DNA of 24,734 nucleotides, taken from positions 1 to 24,734 of IMG/VR virus record IMGVR_UViG_3300043399_001520. One strand, written 5' to 3'. The notes under the pieces were generated by a model that did no database searches, had not been told where the DNA came from, and saw only the letters and a program-made list of their open reading frames with translations. This document shows, piece after piece, positions 5,997 through 12,435 of the stretch. Position 1 is the stretch's first letter. The number at the start of each line of letters is the position of its first letter. The DNA is from a virus. The position numbers and the translations under genes are program-made.

Positions 5997-8105
5997 CATC
6001 GCCTTCGTCTCACAGGCCACCTGCAGGCCTGCCGCCCAGCCTGGCGTCTCGCACATCAGCTGATCAAACCTGTCGACAGGCAGTGACGAGTCGGACACCA
6101 CCTCATCGTGGACGCTGAGGACGACAGGGTACCCCGCGTTTTCAACTCGCTGGATCGCCTGTCTCAACAGGTCACAGGCCACAGCCTGCGTGATGTTTTC
6201 CGCAATCGTGCCGCCCCATGTCGACTGGACAGACCACCTGCGAGTAACAGAGTCTTCGGCCCAGTAGTAGCACTCATGCCCCGTCCACCGCCCTCCCCTC
6301 CTCGGCACCTCTTCGACACCAGCACGTTGGTACCACAGTAGCCGACCGCTGGGCAGCTGGATGACAAGGGCTTGCCTCTGTTCGTCGTAGAAGAATACAC
6401 ACTTCCCGGCGTGTACTGCTGTCTTCTTGACCACAGCGCGAACCCATGCCGCTTCGTACACTTTCCACAGTGCTGGAATCTCTTTGTATGTCGTGCGGTA
6501 CAGGTCGACGATAGATTTGCTTCTCTCGTCTGTCAGTGCCCAGTTGTATGGCGGTAGTGCTGCTGTTGCCTGGAACTTACTCGGCTGGCCATTCCGGGCA
6601 GTGCCGCCCATCCCGTACTGGAGTGCCAGCACGGCAACTTTACCTAGTTGTCGCTCAGGGGCCGACTTCGCAATTGAGTCTTCGGCGACCCCAAAAATCC
6701 TAGCCGCAAACTGCCGGTACGGACAACGTTTCTCCATGAACGCGCGCTGCATCATCTCGCAATCCGCAAGCCAAGCGACAGCCCTTGCCTCAATAGCATT
6801 AAAGTCGCTGACGAGCAGCATGTTGCCGGGTGACGGAAGCAGCAGTGTCCGGATCGCATTGCTGATTCGCTGCAGCGGTTTTCCAGACAAACGCTCCCCC
6901 CGTCGCAGAGTCTCGTGCAGCTTCTCTGCTTCCTCCTCTTTTGGCACGTCCCTGGGCAGGTTGTGCGGCTGCCACCCTCGGCCAGTCCATCGACCTGTGC
7001 TGGCGCCGTGCCATAGCATAGAGTGCCGCAGCCTCTCATCGTCGTCCAGTAGAGAGATCATCATCGGGACCTTGGCCAAACTGGTCAGACCGGCATCTTT
7101 CTTGATCTCCAGCAGCTCTCTGACGTGCGTCATGTGCGCAGGTACACCTGATTCGCTCAGCAGCTGCTGCACACTGGCTTTGTCGAGACTGGCTGTGGAG
7201 ACCCCCTGCATGTACAGCCACTCAACCATCCGATCTCGACTGGTAACCTTAGGGACGAAGCCGTGGGGGTATGCTGGGCTTGCGGTGATCTGACTGAGTC
7301 GCACGTTAGCGGCCGCCATCTCTCGCTCAACAGTTTCGTTGAACAGCAGCAACTCTGCGATGTCCACACGCAACCCTCTTTCGTTGATCTTGAAATCCAG
7401 CTCAAAGTCGGCCTGCATGTCGGCTGGCAAAGGACCCGCTTTGAGCAGGAATTCGGTCTGCGTAGCCACGTCCTGCCTGCAGTACTCCCACACCCGGCTC
7501 AGCCGAGGATAGTCTTCCCACCACTGAAGCGGCATCGGCGTGTTCCCGTGCTCCGCGGCCCAAGCGGCCTGTGCTTTCGCACTGGGCTTCCTCGGTTGTG
7601 CGCACTGGTGCATCACGTGATTACCTGCCATGTCTTTTTCGTTTTTCAGACCAGCAGCAACCGCCAGTTTCTCCAAGCTGCGAGGCCAGTTCTGCCAGCA
7701 CGCGATTGCCATCGTGCATCGCCACAGGTGGTCTGGGATCTCAGGCCAACCCAACCGCCGCACGCAATGCCACTTCCAGACATTGCGGTCAAACACTGCG
7801 TTATGTGCGTACACAGGAAGGCCCTGCTGCAGGGCCCACACGACTGGTGGGGGACACTCGTCTCCTGGCATGAACACAGCCGAGGGTGTCTCCAGCATGC
7901 CGCCCTGTCGCGGAGGGATCGTGCCTCCGCCAGGGATGTATGTGATGGCTTCCCCAACACTACCGGGATGGTCCGTGAGCACCATCTGCAGCCCGACGCA
8001 GAGCACCCCCGTGCTCTGCGATTGTGCATACCTGCGGTATGAGCTTTCTTTCAGGGTATGTGCCGACCTAGTCTCCAAGTCGAGCATCAGAAATCCGCGG
8101 GTCAT
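5979..8105 (-). CDS. Family A DNA polymerase with 3'-5' exonuclease domain
   Basis: A 708-residue phage replicative polymerase. Exonuclease motifs: DLE (D9, E11), HNAVFD (N102, D106) and YCRQD (Y208, D212). Polymerase motifs: A SDFNAIEAR (434-441); B RQLGKVAVLALQYG (485-498); C HDE (666-668). The SDFxxIEAR form of motif A is typical of phage polymerases found with DUF2800/DUF2815. The start is the ATG at 8105, with GAGG (8112-8115) 6 nt upstream; longer in-frame versions would run through the HTH gene and lack an SD. It overlaps the HTH gene by 38 nt and the nuclease gene by 4 nt. Perfect hairpins lie at 7820-7836 and 7997-8020. All catalytic residues are present, so it should be active. Confidence 0.96.
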   Translation of the reverse strand: MTRGFLMLDLETRSAHTLKESSYRRYAQSQSTGVLCVGLQMVLTDHPGSVGEAITYIPGGGTIPPRQGGMLETPSAVFMPGDECPPPVVWALQQGLPVYAHNAVFDRNVWKWHCVRRLGWPEIPDHLWRCTMAIACWQNWPRSLEKLAVAAGLKNEKDMAGNHVMHQCAQPRKPSAKAQAAWAAEHGNTPMPLQWWEDYPRLSRVWEYCRQDVATQTEFLLKAGPLPADMQADFELDFKINERGLRVDIAELLLFNETVEREMAAANVRLSQITASPAYPHGFVPKVTSRDRMVEWLYMQGVSTASLDKASVQQLLSESGVPAHMTHVRELLEIKKDAGLTSLAKVPMMISLLDDDERLRHSMLWHGASTGRWTGRGWQPHNLPRDVPKEEEAEKLHETLRRGERLSGKPLQRISNAIRTLLLPSPGNMLLVSDFNAIEARAVAWLADCEMMQRAFMEKRCPYRQFAARIFGVAEDSIAKSAPERQLGKVAVLALQYGMGGTARNGQPSKFQATAALPPYNWALTDERSKSIVDLYRTTYKEIPALWKVYEAAWVRAVVKKTAVHAGKCVFFYDEQRQALVIQLPSGRLLWYQRAGVEEVPRRGGRWTGHECYYWAEDSVTRRWSVQSTWGGTIAENITQAVACDLLRQAIQRVENAGYPVVLSVHDEVVSDSSLPVDRFDQLMCETPGWAAGLQVACETKAMRRYGK
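7997..8020. repeat. 10-bp perfect tetraloop inverted repeat in polymerase gene
   Basis: CGCAGAGCAC (7997-8006) and GTGCTCTGCG (8011-8020) flank a 4-nt C run (G run in the mRNA). It lies 85-108 nt after the polymerase start and has no terminator T run. Confidence 0.65.
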
Positions 8106-8316
8106 GGGCTGCCTCAATTGCGCGTGCGAACAAAACATCCGTCCACGGTCGCACACCTCTCTCAAGCCGTGACAGGTACGACACTGACAGCCCAAGAGAA
8201 TCCGCCAGATGCTTCAGCCGCACACCGTTTTTCAGTCGGGCTTCTCTCACGAGCCTCCCACACGCCACGTGGTCCAGCAACTGGACCACGTGGGTTGGGG
8301 CCACCGGGCTGGACAT
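8068..8316 (-). CDS. Xre/Cro-type helix-turn-helix protein
   Basis: An 82-residue protein with an HTH_3-type domain: LVREARLKNGVRLKHLADSLGLSVSYLSRLERGVRPWTDVLFARAIEA spans residues 22-69 (broken here only by description), with the recognition helix in SVSYLSRLERG. Such proteins bind operators as repressors or Cro-like regulators. The ATG at 8316 overlaps the TGA of the DUF2815 gene by one base, and no strong SD is visible, so translation is probably by re-initiation. It sits between the ssDNA-binding protein and polymerase genes, where this cassette often carries a small HTH gene. Codons 8-18 contain a 13-bp perfect inverted repeat that could be its own operator. Confidence 0.85.
   Translation of the reverse strand: MSSPVAPTHVVQLLDHVACGRLVREARLKNGVRLKHLADSLGLSVSYLSRLERGVRPWTDVLFARAIEAAHDPRISDARLGD
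8265..8293. repeat. 13-bp perfect inverted repeat in HTH gene; possible operator
   Basis: CCACGTGGTCCAG (8265-8277) and its exact complement CTGGACCACGTGG (8281-8293) are separated by only 3 nt. Dyad symmetry over 29 bp close to an HTH gene start suits a dimeric regulator binding its own gene. The same sequence would give a very stable hairpin in the mRNA 23 nt after the start codon. There is no T run. Confidence 0.7.
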
Positions 8317-9329
8317 CAGAACACCGGCATGGACTGGCCGGCAAACACCTGTGCGTCGAGGTATTGTTCCGGCGTAGCCAAGTTAAACTCTGACGCTGGG
8401 ATGTTTTGGAAATCCTCAACACCCGTGCCACTGCCACCCAGCCGAACGCTGTCTGCAACCTTCAACACACCGTTCAGGGCCCAGTAGATGCCTTTGCCGC
8501 CCGTTTGGTTGTCGTACGGAAGAGCTGTAACACTGACGTACACGATCGCCCCGGCGTACATGTCGTCAGCATTGGCCTCGATCCTGTTTTGCCCTACATA
8601 GCACTTCGGGCGGCTGTCGCTCTTTGTGCGGAGGAACCACCCGTCGTTGCCTGTCTCTGCAACAAACGCTCCGTTTCGCACGCTGCTGAGTGGCATTATT
8701 GGCGGGTTCTTGCCGTTGGGCCAATTGACTCGCCAAACAGCTTGTGAAACCCGGCCAATCACCTCCTGTACTTTTTGCGTGATTTCTGCATACTTCGGAT
8801 TGCTCTTGTACACATACAAATCACACGAGTACTTCGGCTTGTTCTGGGTCCCCGGTGCAGCCGCTGGCTCGTGCAAATGCGGGTAGCTGAGTACGACAGG
8901 GCCGATCAGCACTCGCAAGCCTTTGGATGGATCTTCCTGCGTCGCGACGGGTTTAACCGCTTGGACCGGCATCTGAGGACTCAGCGTTGCTGCCGGTGTC
9001 CAGATCTGGGGCTGCTGCGGAGCACCGGGTTGTGCCTGAGGCATGCCGGGGAACTGCTGCGGAGCACCAGGGAACTGCTGCGGAGCACCGGGTTGTGCCT
9101 GAGGCATGCCGGGGAACTGCTGCGGAGCACCAGGGAACTGCTGCGGAGCACCAGGGAACTGCTGCGGAGCACCGGGTTGTGCCTGAGGCATGCCGGGGAA
9201 CTGCTGCGGAGCACCAGGGAACTGCTGCGGAGCACCGGGTTGTGCCTGAGGCATGCCGGGGAACTGCTGCGGAGCACCAGGGAACTGCTGCGGAGCACCG
9301 GGCGTAGCCGGGATTTGGTACGGCTGCAT
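8316..9329 (-). CDS. DUF2815 protein, probable ssDNA-binding protein with Pro/Gln repeat tail
   Basis: A 337-residue protein. The C-terminal two thirds (about 130-320) match the DUF2815 pattern: VLSYPHLHEP, KYSCDLYVYKSN, NGKNPPIMPLSSV, MYAGAIVYVSVTALPYDN, KGIYWALNGVLKV and GVEDFQNI. DUF2815 proteins are phage proteins encoded beside DUF2800 and family A polymerases and are thought to coat ssDNA in replication or recombination; that role is inferred. Residues 10-106 are a low-complexity run of PGAPQQF and PGMPQAQ heptads, not expected in DUF2815 and probably disordered. The start ATG at 9329 overlaps the TAA of the DUF2800 gene by one base. The tail could mediate self-association or bind partner enzymes, as SSB tails do, but here it is N-terminal. 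Confidence 0.88.
   Translation of the reverse strand: MQPYQIPATPGAPQQFPGAPQQFPGMPQAQPGAPQQFPGAPQQFPGMPQAQPGAPQQFPGAPQQFPGAPQQFPGMPQAQPGAPQQFPGAPQQFPGMPQAQPGAPQQPQIWTPAATLSPQMPVQAVKPVATQEDPSKGLRVLIGPVVLSYPHLHEPAAAPGTQNKPKYSCDLYVYKSNPKYAEITQKVQEVIGRVSQAVWRVNWPNGKNPPIMPLSSVRNGAFVAETGNDGWFLRTKSDSRPKCYVGQNRIEANADDMYAGAIVYVSVTALPYDNQTGGKGIYWALNGVLKVADSVRLGGSGTGVEDFQNIPASEFNLATPEQYLDAQVFAGQSMPVF
9012..9302. repeat. Tandem 21-nt/63-nt coding repeat
   Basis: Thirteen 21-nt heptad units plus a partial one, arranged as a 63-nt super-unit (two PGAPQQF then one PGMPQAQ) present four times. One copy carries an extra PGAPQQF unit. Copies are nearly identical in DNA, pointing to recent expansion by slippage or recombination. 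Copy number may vary between isolates, and the region is prone to assembly error. Confidence 0.95.
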
Positions 9330-10708
9330 TACTCATCCTCTCCTTCGTTATCAATCAACCACGTCTGTGCCGCCTCGGGCAACACCTGCTGCCCTTTGGC
9401 ATCCTCTCGAACCAGCGCCAACCCTCGTATAGGTTGGTGCACGATGGCGTCTTGGACCAAGCTCCAATCTTGACGCCGCGACTTGATTATTTTTTCCGCC
9501 TGAGCGGGAGAGACCGGCTCTCGCCGCTCATAATCACCATCCCCGTACAGCACAGTGAGCACCGCCACGACGTTTGCACCTGCGGCCCACGCACGGTGCC
9601 CGTACTTGGCGATCAGTTTGCGACCGGGGATGTTCACACCGGCCACCGCTCTCTCGTACAAAGCCCGCTCGACACGGGACAGAAAGTCTCGCATCGCATC
9701 TGCTCTTTCCGAAAGCCACAGCAGCTGCTCAACGGTGAGATCTCTTGTCAGTGCGTACGAAGGCTGACCTGAAGCGTCATCGATGACACCGACACTGATC
9801 TCCTGCAGCACAGCATCCTGTTGCATCGGGCAAGTCATTGCACGAGGACAGTACTGGCAGTGCGGACCGGCTATCAGTAGCGATTCATCACCGGTTTGCA
9901 GTGGCAGCCGTAACCGGTGCCACCGTTCCAGCACAACATTCGCGGTGTGACCGATCTTCTCATATGCAAGGTGTATGTCTGTCTGACCGGGTACAAACTT
10001 CGACACCGAAGGGTTGCACCGAGGCTGCACCACGACCTGCACCACACGTCGAACACGAGTGTCCGGCGCCTGTTGGGCCATCCACTCCATCACGAGAAGG
10101 GCATACGCTGTTGTCTGCAGCCCCGAAGCGTGGACGGGTTTTCGCCCAAACTTCAAATCGAGTATGCACAACACTCCCGTTTCCGGGCAATACAGCACGC
10201 AGTCTGCGGTGCCCCCGAACAAGGGGGTGCCTTGCTCGATCTCCGTATCGCCTGAAGGTGCACTCCAGAGGCCGCTTGTTCGTTCAGCCTCGGTGCTGAC
10301 TCGCGGATCTGTCATGCTGTGTTCAGCAATCAGCTCACAAACGGTACTAAGAAACAGCTGGACAGCGTCGACCATCTCAACGGTCACCGGGACAGGGGCT
10401 GTTGCTTCGGGATCAAACTCCGTCCACAACCTATCGACGAAGGTGGACGCCCATGAAATTGCAGTCTCAACGGCAATTCCCAGCGTCGTCTTACCGCCCC
10501 ACGCATACCAAACGGGTATTGATTCTTTCTCCAAAGTAGGGTGAGACACACACACTCGTTTCAGTGTGAGGCAAAGAAGTGCGTGGCAACAAGACCCCTC
10601 TTCGCTGGCTGCGGAAGGTCGGGAAACAACAACCTGCCCGAACAAACTACCCGGGCAGGTTGTCCACCGATCAGCAGATGAGGGGCCAAGCAGGTAGTGC
10701 TTAGCCAA
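9329..10708 (-). CDS. DUF2800 family PD-(D/E)XK nuclease (RecB/Cas4-like)
   Basis: A 459-residue protein. Family signs: N-terminal HYLLGPSSADRWTTCPGS; SEEGSCCHALL (E37, H42); nuclease core GTADCVLY (D169) and ILDLKFGRKPV (D184, K186) with QTTAYAL (Q198); and a C-terminal CQYCPRAMTC cluster. The early Cys of TTCP plus these three Cys match the four-Cys iron-sulfur site of RecB/Cas4-like nucleases. It probably resects DNA ends in phage recombination with the DUF2815 protein. The TTG at 10708 is preferred because the G-rich stretch 10713-10718 acts as SD 5-6 nt upstream and the protein then begins like its family. An ATG at 10726 would add six residues. It overlaps the upstream gene by 8 nt. Confidence 0.88.
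   Translation of the reverse strand: MAKHYLLGPSSADRWTTCPGSLFGQVVVSRPSAASEEGSCCHALLCLTLKRVCVSHPTLEKESIPVWYAWGGKTTLGIAVETAISWASTFVDRLWTEFDPEATAPVPVTVEMVDAVQLFLSTVCELIAEHSMTDPRVSTEAERTSGLWSAPSGDTEIEQGTPLFGGTADCVLYCPETGVLCILDLKFGRKPVHASGLQTTAYALLVMEWMAQQAPDTRVRRVVQVVVQPRCNPSVSKFVPGQTDIHLAYEKIGHTANVVLERWHRLRLPLQTGDESLLIAGPHCQYCPRAMTCPMQQDAVLQEISVGVIDDASGQPSYALTRDLTVEQLLWLSERADAMRDFLSRVERALYERAVAGVNIPGRKLIAKYGHRAWAAGANVVAVLTVLYGDGDYERREPVSPAQAEKIIKSRRQDWSLVQDAIVHQPIRGLALVREDAKGQQVLPEAAQTWLIDNEGEDE
9501..9530. repeat. 12-bp hairpin with one bulge in DUF2800 gene
   Basis: TGAGCGGGAGAG (9501-9512) pairs with CTCTC-G-CCGCTCA (9518-9530) with one bulged G and a 5-nt loop. It lies in coding sequence for SPAQAE. 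Confidence 0.5.
10629..10663. repeat. 12-bp perfect inverted repeat early in DUF2800 gene
   Basis: ACAACCTGCCCG (10629-10640) and CGGGCAGGTTGT (10652-10663) flank an 11-nt loop. In the minus-strand mRNA it begins 45 nt after the TTG start, and the loop flanks could add G-U pairs. It is too close to the start to be a normal operon terminator. Confidence 0.7.
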
Positions 10709-11465
10709 GGCGCACCCCCCGTGCATGCAGCGAAGCCTGCAGTGCGTTGTAGAGGACGGGTGCGTTGGCGTCAGTGAGCTGCGACAAGTTGCTCATGCCT
10801 GCCATGGCAATTGCATCCTGCACAGACTCTCGAGCGCCTGTCGCCGGACTGTTCACCAGTTGGATCACAAACCCGCGCACGTTCGCGGCGTTAAACTGCG
10901 GAGCTGGCTGTTGGACAGGCACCGCCTGTGGCACGGGTTGTGGAACCGGAAAGGCCGCGGGTTGTGGCGCAAACGCAGCCGTAGGTGCACCCGCAGTGAA
11001 CGGGTTAAATTGCTGATTTTTGGTCAGATCCACGGCCACCGAGGTGGAGCTGACCGGATCGGGTGCTGGGGGAAACGTCCGCACGCCGGGCTGCCCGCCG
11101 GCTGGTGGCGTGTAGAGCGGCTGCTGCACAGGCAACACGGGGCCGGGGATGGCGTTTGGAAAACCCGGAGCCTGGAAAGCAGCCTGGGGTGGCTCCGCGG
11201 TGATTGGCGGAGCAGGGGCAGCCTCTCCTTTTTTTCGCCGCCCTCGTTTTGCAGGCGAGGGGTCGGCACCTGCTGGAGGCGTGGCAGGGGCCTCTGAATT
11301 CGTCACATCCCACTGCGACGTGGGTGGCAGCTGGCTGTGTTCGGCTTCCGGCAGGCCCAAGGCCGCCACACCGAAATTCACCCTCAGACCAGCCTTAAAC
11401 AGAGCATGAAACGCCGGATCAACATTCGCCAGATCATGATCATCAAACTGAATTGTAATCAACAT
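10701..11465 (-). CDS. Unknown protein with basic segment and Pro/Gln-rich linker
   Basis: A 254-residue protein from the ATG at 11465, with AAAGGAG 6 nt upstream; in-frame codons further upstream lack an SD. Three parts are visible: a short N-terminal domain (MLITIQFDDHDLANVDPAFHAL); a basic patch KRGRRKKG (73-80) like an AT-hook or DNA-backbone contact; a long Pro/Ala/Gln-rich linker (about 82-200); and a C-terminal helical segment (NVRGFVIQLVNSPATGARES to the end). It heads the DUF2800-DUF2815-polymerase cassette, so a role in DNA transactions is plausible but unproven. Its start codon and SD lie in a strong hairpin (11462-11504). The low-complexity linker resembles in composition the tail of the DUF2815 protein. 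Confidence 0.75.
   Translation of the reverse strand: MLITIQFDDHDLANVDPAFHALFKAGLRVNFGVAALGLPEAEHSQLPPTSQWDVTNSEAPATPPAGADPSPAKRGRRKKGEAAPAPPITAEPPQAAFQAPGFPNAIPGPVLPVQQPLYTPPAGGQPGVRTFPPAPDPVSSTSVAVDLTKNQQFNPFTAGAPTAAFAPQPAAFPVPQPVPQAVPVQQPAPQFNAANVRGFVIQLVNSPATGARESVQDAIAMAGMSNLSQLTDANAPVLYNALQASLHARGVRLG
11022..11055. repeat. 11-bp hairpin with one mismatch in the 254-aa gene
   Basis: GGTCAG-A-TCCAC (11022-11033) pairs with GTGGA-G-CTGACC (11044-11055): six and five pairs around a single mismatch, with a 10-nt loop. Confidence 0.45.
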
Positions 11466-11504
11466 TGCCCACTCCTTTCTGGTAAAAAAGGGCGTGGGCA
11501 ATGT
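11462..11504 (-). promoter_or_regulatory. Start-codon and SD-sequestering hairpin
   Basis: In minus-strand RNA ACATTGCCCAC (11504-11494) is perfectly complementary over 11 bp to GTGGGCAATGT (11472-11462), which contains the ATG (11465-11463). Inside it CCTTT (11491-11487) pairs with AAAGG (11478-11474) of the SD AAAGGAG. SD, spacer and start codon are thus all on the 3' side of a 16-bp stem. This is the layout of a translational switch or an RNA-binding-protein site for the 254-aa gene. Confidence 0.65.
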
Positions 11505-11528
11505 AGCCGACAGCATCAACCCGAACAA
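11500..11528 (-). promoter_or_regulatory. Possible weak promoter before the replication cassette
   Basis: Minus-strand TTGTTC (11528-11523) and TACATT (11505-11500) are 17 nt apart, matching sigma70-type boxes at three and four of six positions. A transcript from here would begin near 11493 and lack the 5' arm of the masking hairpin, while read-through RNA would carry it. A match this weak may be chance. Confidence 0.25.
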
Positions 11529-11533
11529 ATCAC

Positions 11534-11554
11534 ATTTGCCAGATTTTGGCAAAT
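11534..11554. repeat. 8-bp inverted repeat between genes
   Basis: ATTTGCCA (11534-11541) and TGGCAAAT (11547-11554) flank a 5-nt spacer in the 91-bp gap between the 288-aa and 254-aa genes. There is no clear T run in the minus direction. It may be an operator or a weak terminator. Confidence 0.45.
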
Positions 11555-11556
11555 TC

Positions 11557-12423
11557 TCAGAGTGGGCGAACTGCTGACGGGATGGCTTTGTTGAGTGCGT
11601 CGTTCACGGGTACACCCCGTGCCGTCTGCGCCGCCCCATCAGCTGCAGTGACGGGAAACCTCGCGAGTAGTGGGTACAGCACCGGCGCTTCAAGCCCCTC
11701 ATACAGCCTCTGCAAATTGGTTTCTGTGAAAAGGCCGTTGCTGCCCAGAGGGACAATCGACGCCTCAGCTCCTGGGTTCGATGGCGGAGCGTATGTCTGA
11801 CGCACTTTTGCGAGGTCGAAGAGAAACTCTTCTTTGGTCAGCTCTGCTGCGGACAGCCCAAGCCACCGCGTACCGATGAGCGTGACGCACTCGCCCAGGA
11901 AGCTCCAAACGAGCTGTGCAGCTTCTACAGTCATGGTCAGAGGCAGGTTGTTGTCTGAAGACTGGTAGATGTTCGCAAGAGCGAACATCACCAGCTCGTT
12001 CAGGTCTTTCAGATCCTGATTTCGTACGATGTTGTTGAAGTATGGGACGGGCGATATCACCCACGCGGCCGCGGCCGGCGAGACATGTCCACCCTCCAGC
12101 CGTGGCTGATTCGCAGGCACAGCCCGCTGCTTAAACGCGGTCTTGGCTTGGTTCAGCATGTCACACAGTCGCAACACAGTGTTAATTGACGGGTGGTGTT
12201 CCCGCCTCGCATCCACGTGCGTCATGACGTGAAACTGACATTGATTGATTCTTCGCGCAATGCTGAGCCACGCCTTGTTCTGCGTGTACAGTCGATCGGC
12301 AAAGTTCGGCACCCCGAACCCGAGTCGACTCCACGGTTCGACGTTAAACAGTAAAACGGAATCGCTGCCGAGAGTCTGGTCTTTGTCCCAGGTAGGGGTT
12401 GGGTCGACTGATGAAGCGGACAC
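11557..12423 (-). CDS. Hypothetical protein
   Basis: A 288-residue protein from the GTG at 12423 with only a weak purine stretch (AGAAAGAGA) upstream. It starts 12 nt after the stop of the thioredoxin-like gene. The N-terminus is polar (SASSVDPTPTWDKDQTLGSDS), followed by mixed and helical segments (YTQNKAWLSIARRINQCQFHVMTH, DLKDLNELVMFALANIYQS). There is no signal peptide, convincing membrane segment or recognised catalytic motif. It lies between export/envelope-type genes and replication genes. A 14-bp hairpin with one bulge (11962-11994) lies within it. Confidence 0.75.
   Translation of the reverse strand: MSASSVDPTPTWDKDQTLGSDSVLLFNVEPWSRLGFGVPNFADRLYTQNKAWLSIARRINQCQFHVMTHVDARREHHPSINTVLRLCDMLNQAKTAFKQRAVPANQPRLEGGHVSPAAAAWVISPVPYFNNIVRNQDLKDLNELVMFALANIYQSSDNNLPLTMTVEAAQLVWSFLGECVTLIGTRWLGLSAAELTKEEFLFDLAKVRQTYAPPSNPGAEASIVPLGSNGLFTETNLQRLYEGLEAPVLYPLLARFPVTAADGAAQTARGVPVNDALNKAIPSAVRPL
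11962..11994. repeat. 14-bp tetraloop hairpin with one bulge
   Basis: CTGGT-A-GATGTTCGC (11962-11976) pairs with GCGAACATCACCAG (11981-11994) around a 4-nt loop with a single bulged A. The inner 9 bp are perfect. No T run follows on either strand. Confidence 0.65.
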
Positions 12424-12435
12424 AGTGTTCTCTTT

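Noticed and set aside
7158-7169. Short palindromes of 10-14 bp (for example 5447-5458, 6069-6080, 7158-7169, 9776-9787, 12066-12077, 13509-13522, 19704-19715) as protein-binding sites
   Set aside because: Spacer-free palindromes of 10-14 bp are expected several times by chance in 24.7 kb, and no repeated motif links them.
6427-8042. Plus-strand ORFs of 288 and 259 codons opposite the polymerase
   Set aside because: They lie wholly within a polymerase gene with all exonuclease and polymerase motifs intact. Their composition is Ser/Cys/Arg-rich as expected for an antisense frame.
8106-8195. 30-residue N-terminal extension of the polymerase
   Set aside because: It runs through the HTH gene and has no SD. 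The ATG at 8105 has GAGG at 6 nt and directly precedes the first exonuclease motif.
9012-9302. CRISPR-like array of short repeats
   Set aside because: The repeats are back to back with no unique spacers, keep a 21-nt codon register and encode heptads in the DUF2815 protein, so they are a coding tandem repeat.
8775-9473. Plus-strand 232-codon ORF and other long frames across the repeat
   Set aside because: They are products of the periodic 21-nt repeat keeping several frames open. The DUF2815 and DUF2800 frames on the other strand have family motifs and proper SDs.
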